A stretch of DNA of 21,379 bases from assembly GCA_900073065.1 (NCBI GenBank), contig FJOG01000116.1:1-21379 (forward strand), read 5' to 3'. The notes under the pieces are model-generated. The model was not told where the DNA came from. It saw only the letters and a list, made by a program, of their open reading frames with translations, and did no database searches. Numbering within the stretch: position 1 is the stretch's first letter; the number at the start of each line of letters is the position of its first letter. This document shows, piece by piece, positions 18,147 to 21,379 of this stretch. Both the position numbers and the translations under genes were made by a program. This DNA comes from Phialocephala subalpina (taxonomy: Eukaryota > Ascomycota > Leotiomycetes > Helotiales > Mollisiaceae).

Positions 18147-20955
18147 TCAGAGTCGAATCTCAAATCCTCCCATAGCCCCAGCGGCTCTGGCCGCTGCTGC
18201 AGCAGCAGCAGAAGGCCCCACCTTGAGCAGTAGCTGCACCACTTCATGATTGCCGCTCGTAATTGCATGGAAAATCGGCGTATCACCTGATTTGCAAAGA
18301 GAGTCTACATTGGCTCCGTAATCAATAAGAAGTTTTACCAAGCGCGTATGGCCCCCCATAGCAGCCAAGTGGAGTGAGTTTTCAGGAAAGCCGCTGATGA
18401 TATGGTCCGTTCCCCCCATATCGAGTTCTAATTTTGCTAGTCCGTAAAAACCAAGAGATGCAGCAATTCGTAGAACTATATTGATCGTGTCTAGAGACGT
18501 TGGTTCCAACCGAGCAGTTTCGATCCCCAACAGAGCTTTGGGAGCCTTAGAATACATTCCAGAATCATCTCGTGGTTTTGCTTTTTTGGACGGGAACATC
18601 TTCCTCAGAGTCTCGTGAAGCACACCCGATATACCCGTACTTTGAGGCTCAGCAAGAAGGTAATGATGCATCCAGTATTTCTCGGCATATATTCCAAGTT
18701 CTTGTGGCGGATTTGGTTTGCTATGCATAGCGTAATCATCAGACCATGCTTGATCCAATCTTTGTAGAATGAGTCTAGGATTCAACGCTCCCAAACAAGC
18801 CCGAGCAATCATTTCATATGGATCCTGGGGGAATGAGCTCCACTCAATGGTCGTCAAGTAGTCTCGTAGACTCAAATGAACTAAGTTCACTGTTCGAGTT
18901 CTGCTCATTGTAAGAAGACCCATGGTGGATTTCTCGACGTCTGTATCCAGGTAATTTGTGCCAAGTCCTGAATTTACTGCGTCAAGCAGCTCCCATGAAT
19001 ACATCGGTCGAGCCGCGTGCAGGACCCATCTCAACATGCAGAATGCGAACCGGTGGTGAACATCGGGGATTGACTGAGACATATAGTTGTATATGGTAAA
19101 TGGACTTTTGATGCCTTCGTCGTCCGCGATGCTGAGTATCCATTTATTGATGTCGGCAGAAGCTGATTCATGGGATAATATAAATAACAGGAGCCTCATA
19201 CAAAGAAATCGGCCCTGTGACTTCTCTGTTATCTTCCGAATCCGAACCATCATATCAGCATCGCAGGTCGTCGCAAGACCCTTAGACAGAATACTGTCGG
19301 TATAGTCCTCCATATCGTGCGCAACGGAGGTTTGGGAATCCACGTCTATCTGAAATGGTGTTTCGATGCCGCTCTTTGTGGCAAATTCTCTTCTGCAAGA
19401 TATGAAGATCTTGATGCAGTGCTTTTTATCGTGTTGGCTTGTCAGAGTCGACAGTTCCTGGAGCAAATCGTGGCCTATCTGAACATCATCAAGACCATCT
19501 AAGACCAGGATCAAGGTTTCCCCCTCCTTCAGTTTGTGCTTGATACTCTGAAACACACTTCTGAGTGTGGCTCGCGACAGCTGTTCATGGGCACTATTCA
19601 GGTCCGTCATGTCCCCCATGAGTCTTGCTACCACAGCATCACCTGTCCTTCGGGCTTGTAGTTCTGCCAACCAGACCCCCATTATATGCAGGACGGTATC
19701 TGAGCTTTCATACCGTCCATCGCAGCAGTAGAAAGTAACTACCTCTCCCTTCCTTTCTTCTCCTTCTTCGAGATGTCTGATAACAGCTGAAGTTAATATG
19801 GACTTTCCGCTTCCTGGAGATCCACATAGCCAGAAGAACGAGTGCTCATGGAGGCTACGCCATTTCTGAAATTCGTCCGTGATCCATAGCCATTCTCCGG
19901 TTGACCTCAACAGCAGTTTTGTTCTAGACACATGGAGTGCTCTAGAGACACATCGAAGCCGAATCTGCTCTCCGGATGTCAATGGCAGAACGCTAGTGCA
20001 AGAGCAGCGTCTAACAGCAGTATCTGTGACTACTGCAGGGCAATCATCCGGGAATGTCATTGCTATCCCTTTTGGACTTTCAGGTTCTTCTAGTTTCACG
20101 CTGCTCACGCTTGGCTTAGTTGGGCAGGTTGTATTCCACGCATAGCCTGGGTAGTATCGAGTTGTCTCTGTAGTGGTTCTGTCAACAAAAAGTTTCTGTG
20201 TTGGGTTAAATGCAACAACGTACCGTGCTTACCCATGTCTCGGGAAGTCTTGTTCTCCATATGGAAAAGATGAAGAGGAACTTCTGAGGTGTTATCTGCT
20301 CGCCGAAAATGTGCTTCAATATGATCTGCTCTTTCATCCCATTGGGCAAATTTCGCTCCACAAAAACCGCATTCCTTTGGCCGACTGCTCTCAATGGGAA
20401 ATAGGCATACTGCACTTTGAGGGTCAAAATACTTAATGTCGTGCCGAGTGCGAAGGTGAGTACACAAATCGTCGTAGCTTGCGAATTTCTGTAATCTTTC
20501 TTGTGCCAGCTCACACTGCAGGATGTGACTACCCGCCACATCGACAGTGAAATCTGAATCGAACCTATGAGAGCACCCAATACAAATTTGATCTCCTGTC
20601 GAATCTTGCCTGACAGTGGCGCAAAACAAACATATATAGCGTGTTGGTGCCCAGTGTCCCTTCTCGTGCATTTTCCACTCGTTCAACGAACCGAAATTCA
20701 AGCCACAGCTTGGAAATGTACACTGATATGGCTTCTCCGTAACAAAGGGCCTATAATCTAGTTGGATTTTCAAGCTTTCATCGGGAGAGAGGCTCGTTTT
20801 AGAATCCGAATAGCTGGTTGGGCTCCAGAGACTCCGATCACCAGACCGTGGTGCCACACTGAGAAAAGTCTTTAGTGAGGATGCTTAAACATTTCTGGGA
20901 GAATGTACTTCTTAGATACTCTGCTGAATCCTTTTCCTAGATTTCTCGACGCCAT
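18147..20955 (-). CDS. NLR-like STAND protein: C2H2 zinc fingers + NACHT NTPase + ankyrin repeats (897 aa)
   Basis: Exons 20955-20909, 20858-20233, 20167-18147. Introns are 50 nt (GTACAT...TTTTCTCAG with a CTAA branch) and 65 nt (GTAAGC...CTACAG); both keep frame. The two long open frames here start with GTG codons, so they must be spliced. The upstream ATG exon gives MASRNLGKGFSRVSKN. N-terminal fingers: C62-x4-C67-x12-H80-x3-H84, a Cys-rich middle (YICLFC, ICIGC, HLRTRH), and C179-x2-C182-x12-H195-x3-H199. NTPase: Walker A GSPGSGKS at 340-347 and Walker B LILVLDGLDD at 443-452. About two ankyrin repeats follow (NSLHLAAMGGHTRLVKLLID and TPIFHAITSGNHEVVQLLL), then poly-Ala and a stop. STAND proteins of this type act as ligand-sensing switches in fungal non-self recognition. 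The zinc fingers would be the effector or DNA-binding part, by inference. An alternative intron-2 acceptor at 20147 would remove seven residues. Confidence 0.8.
18191..18213. repeat. CTG/CAG triplet tract with palindromic core
   Basis: A run of CTG then CAG triplets meets at the perfect palindrome CTGCTGCAGCAG (18194-18205). On the gene strand it encodes the seven-alanine run at the end of the ankyrin tail. Such a tract can form hairpins and change length by slippage. Confidence 0.6.
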
Positions 20956-21176
20956 CTTGAAGGTTGGACACGGTCACAGCTGTGGGTATGCAGAGTGACC
21001 AAGATATGAAGGATGTCAGTTTGAGCCTCTCTGGACTGGGCTGGAGGATAGCTGAAGGTCATCTCTGTCTGCCTCATCTGCCTCATCTGCCTCACCCTCA
21101 TGGAGAGAGTGAGAAATTTATCAAAGCGACAGAAAGGCAAGGCGTCAAACATGGCAGTAAGGCAATTAAGTCGTGA
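20956..21176 (-). promoter_or_regulatory. 5' flank of the NLR-like gene
   Basis: No gene is supported. A minus-strand frame across it (to 21308) is Cys-rich and low-complexity and looks like a shadow. It carries the 9-bp tandem repeat at 21069-21095. Confidence 0.3.
21069..21095. repeat. 9-bp tandem repeat, three copies
   Basis: CTGCCTCAT occurs twice and is followed by CTGCCTCAC. Confidence 0.7.
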
Positions 21177-21379
21177 CAGTGCTCCGCACAGCGGCTGAGC
21201 GCCACCCCCTGCAATATGGCCAGGCTCGGCTTTAATACCGGAATTAGCGGTATCGATAAAAACGATGCCAAAATCGTTAAGTATCGGTTTTATCGATACC
21301 AGAATCAATTTTTAGCTTAGTAATCGAGTCCTTAGTAAAGACCATATTTCGGATTTTATACGAATACGAAGCAAATATG
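21177..21379. mobile_element. Possible end of a hAT-like DNA transposon, cut by the window edge
   Basis: The sequence begins CAGTGCTCCGCACAGC, compatible with the CAGTG-type termini common in hAT elements. It is followed by a dense set of ATCG-containing words and a long hairpin: GGTATCGATAAAA at 21249-21261 pairs perfectly with 21288-21300, with AACGAT/ATCGTT (21261-21266, 21273-21278) nested inside. Subterminal repeats of this kind are usual in hAT elements. If real, the 8-bp target duplication would be AGTCGTGA at 21169-21176. No transposase is visible. Confidence 0.25.

Noticed and set aside
20105..20857. Zinc-finger frame and NACHT frame as two separate genes
   Set aside because: Both frames start with GTG, they overlap by 4 bp, and a canonical 65-nt intron joins them in phase. 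One gene is the simpler model.
20937..21308. 123-codon minus-strand frame at the right edge
   Set aside because: It spans a tandem repeat and a hairpin-rich repeat region, and the real first exon of the NLR-like gene uses another frame there.
1..21379. tRNA, rRNA, CRISPR arrays or bacterial-type operons
   Set aside because: No cloverleaf-type or ribosomal sequence and no regularly spaced repeats were noticed; intron-bearing genes show a eukaryotic locus.

Overview
The window looks like nuclear DNA of a filamentous ascomycete (Pezizomycotina). Genes carry short introns of about 47-122 nt with GTAAGT-like donors. The families are typical of that group: a Zn2Cys6 regulator, a secreted GH-A glycosidase, a PMC1-type calcium pump and a NACHT-ankyrin STAND protein. 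Gene islands of ordinary base composition alternate with three blocks made almost only of A and T, the pattern left by repeat-induced point mutation (RIP) of old transposons. A class such as Leotiomycetes is possible, but the sequence alone does not decide it.

Layout. Positions 131-3984 (minus) hold a four-exon gene for a 1233-residue regulator that joins an AT-hook, a Zn2Cys6 cluster, a fungal TF domain and a C2H2-like domain normally found in separate proteins. Its first intron splits the zinc cluster, and the only canonical acceptor appears to cost the cluster its fourth cysteine. Positions 4633-4952 (plus) hold a small two-exon candidate gene (65 aa) divergent from it. After a MITE-like inverted repeat and AT block 1 comes an intronless, secreted GH39-like glycosidase (6540-8054, plus) whose upstream region is rich in CreA-type and E-box motifs. 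AT block 2 follows.

Positions 10201-13909 (minus) hold a complete three-exon P2B Ca2+-ATPase (1192 aa), with one CDRE-like octamer upstream and a cluster of palindromes just before AT block 3. Positions 16527-17070 (minus) hold a small two-exon Cys/His-containing protein whose frame stays open for 31 codons past an in-frame TAA. Positions 18147-20955 (minus) hold a three-exon NLR-like gene: C2H2 zinc fingers, a NACHT-type P-loop NTPase and a short ankyrin tail ending in poly-alanine. Directly downstream, on the same strand, is a fragment that reads like a decayed ankyrin region with several in-frame stops. The right edge holds a hairpin-rich sequence that may be one end of a hAT-like transposon.

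The genes do not form a pathway or cluster. They read as independent loci in a repeat-rich, two-speed region. The points most worth follow-up are the zinc-finger/NACHT/ankyrin protein with its eroded downstream tail, the composite transcription factor with its disrupted zinc cluster, and the two small genes. All exon models are my own readings from splice motifs and frame; none was tested against transcripts or databases.
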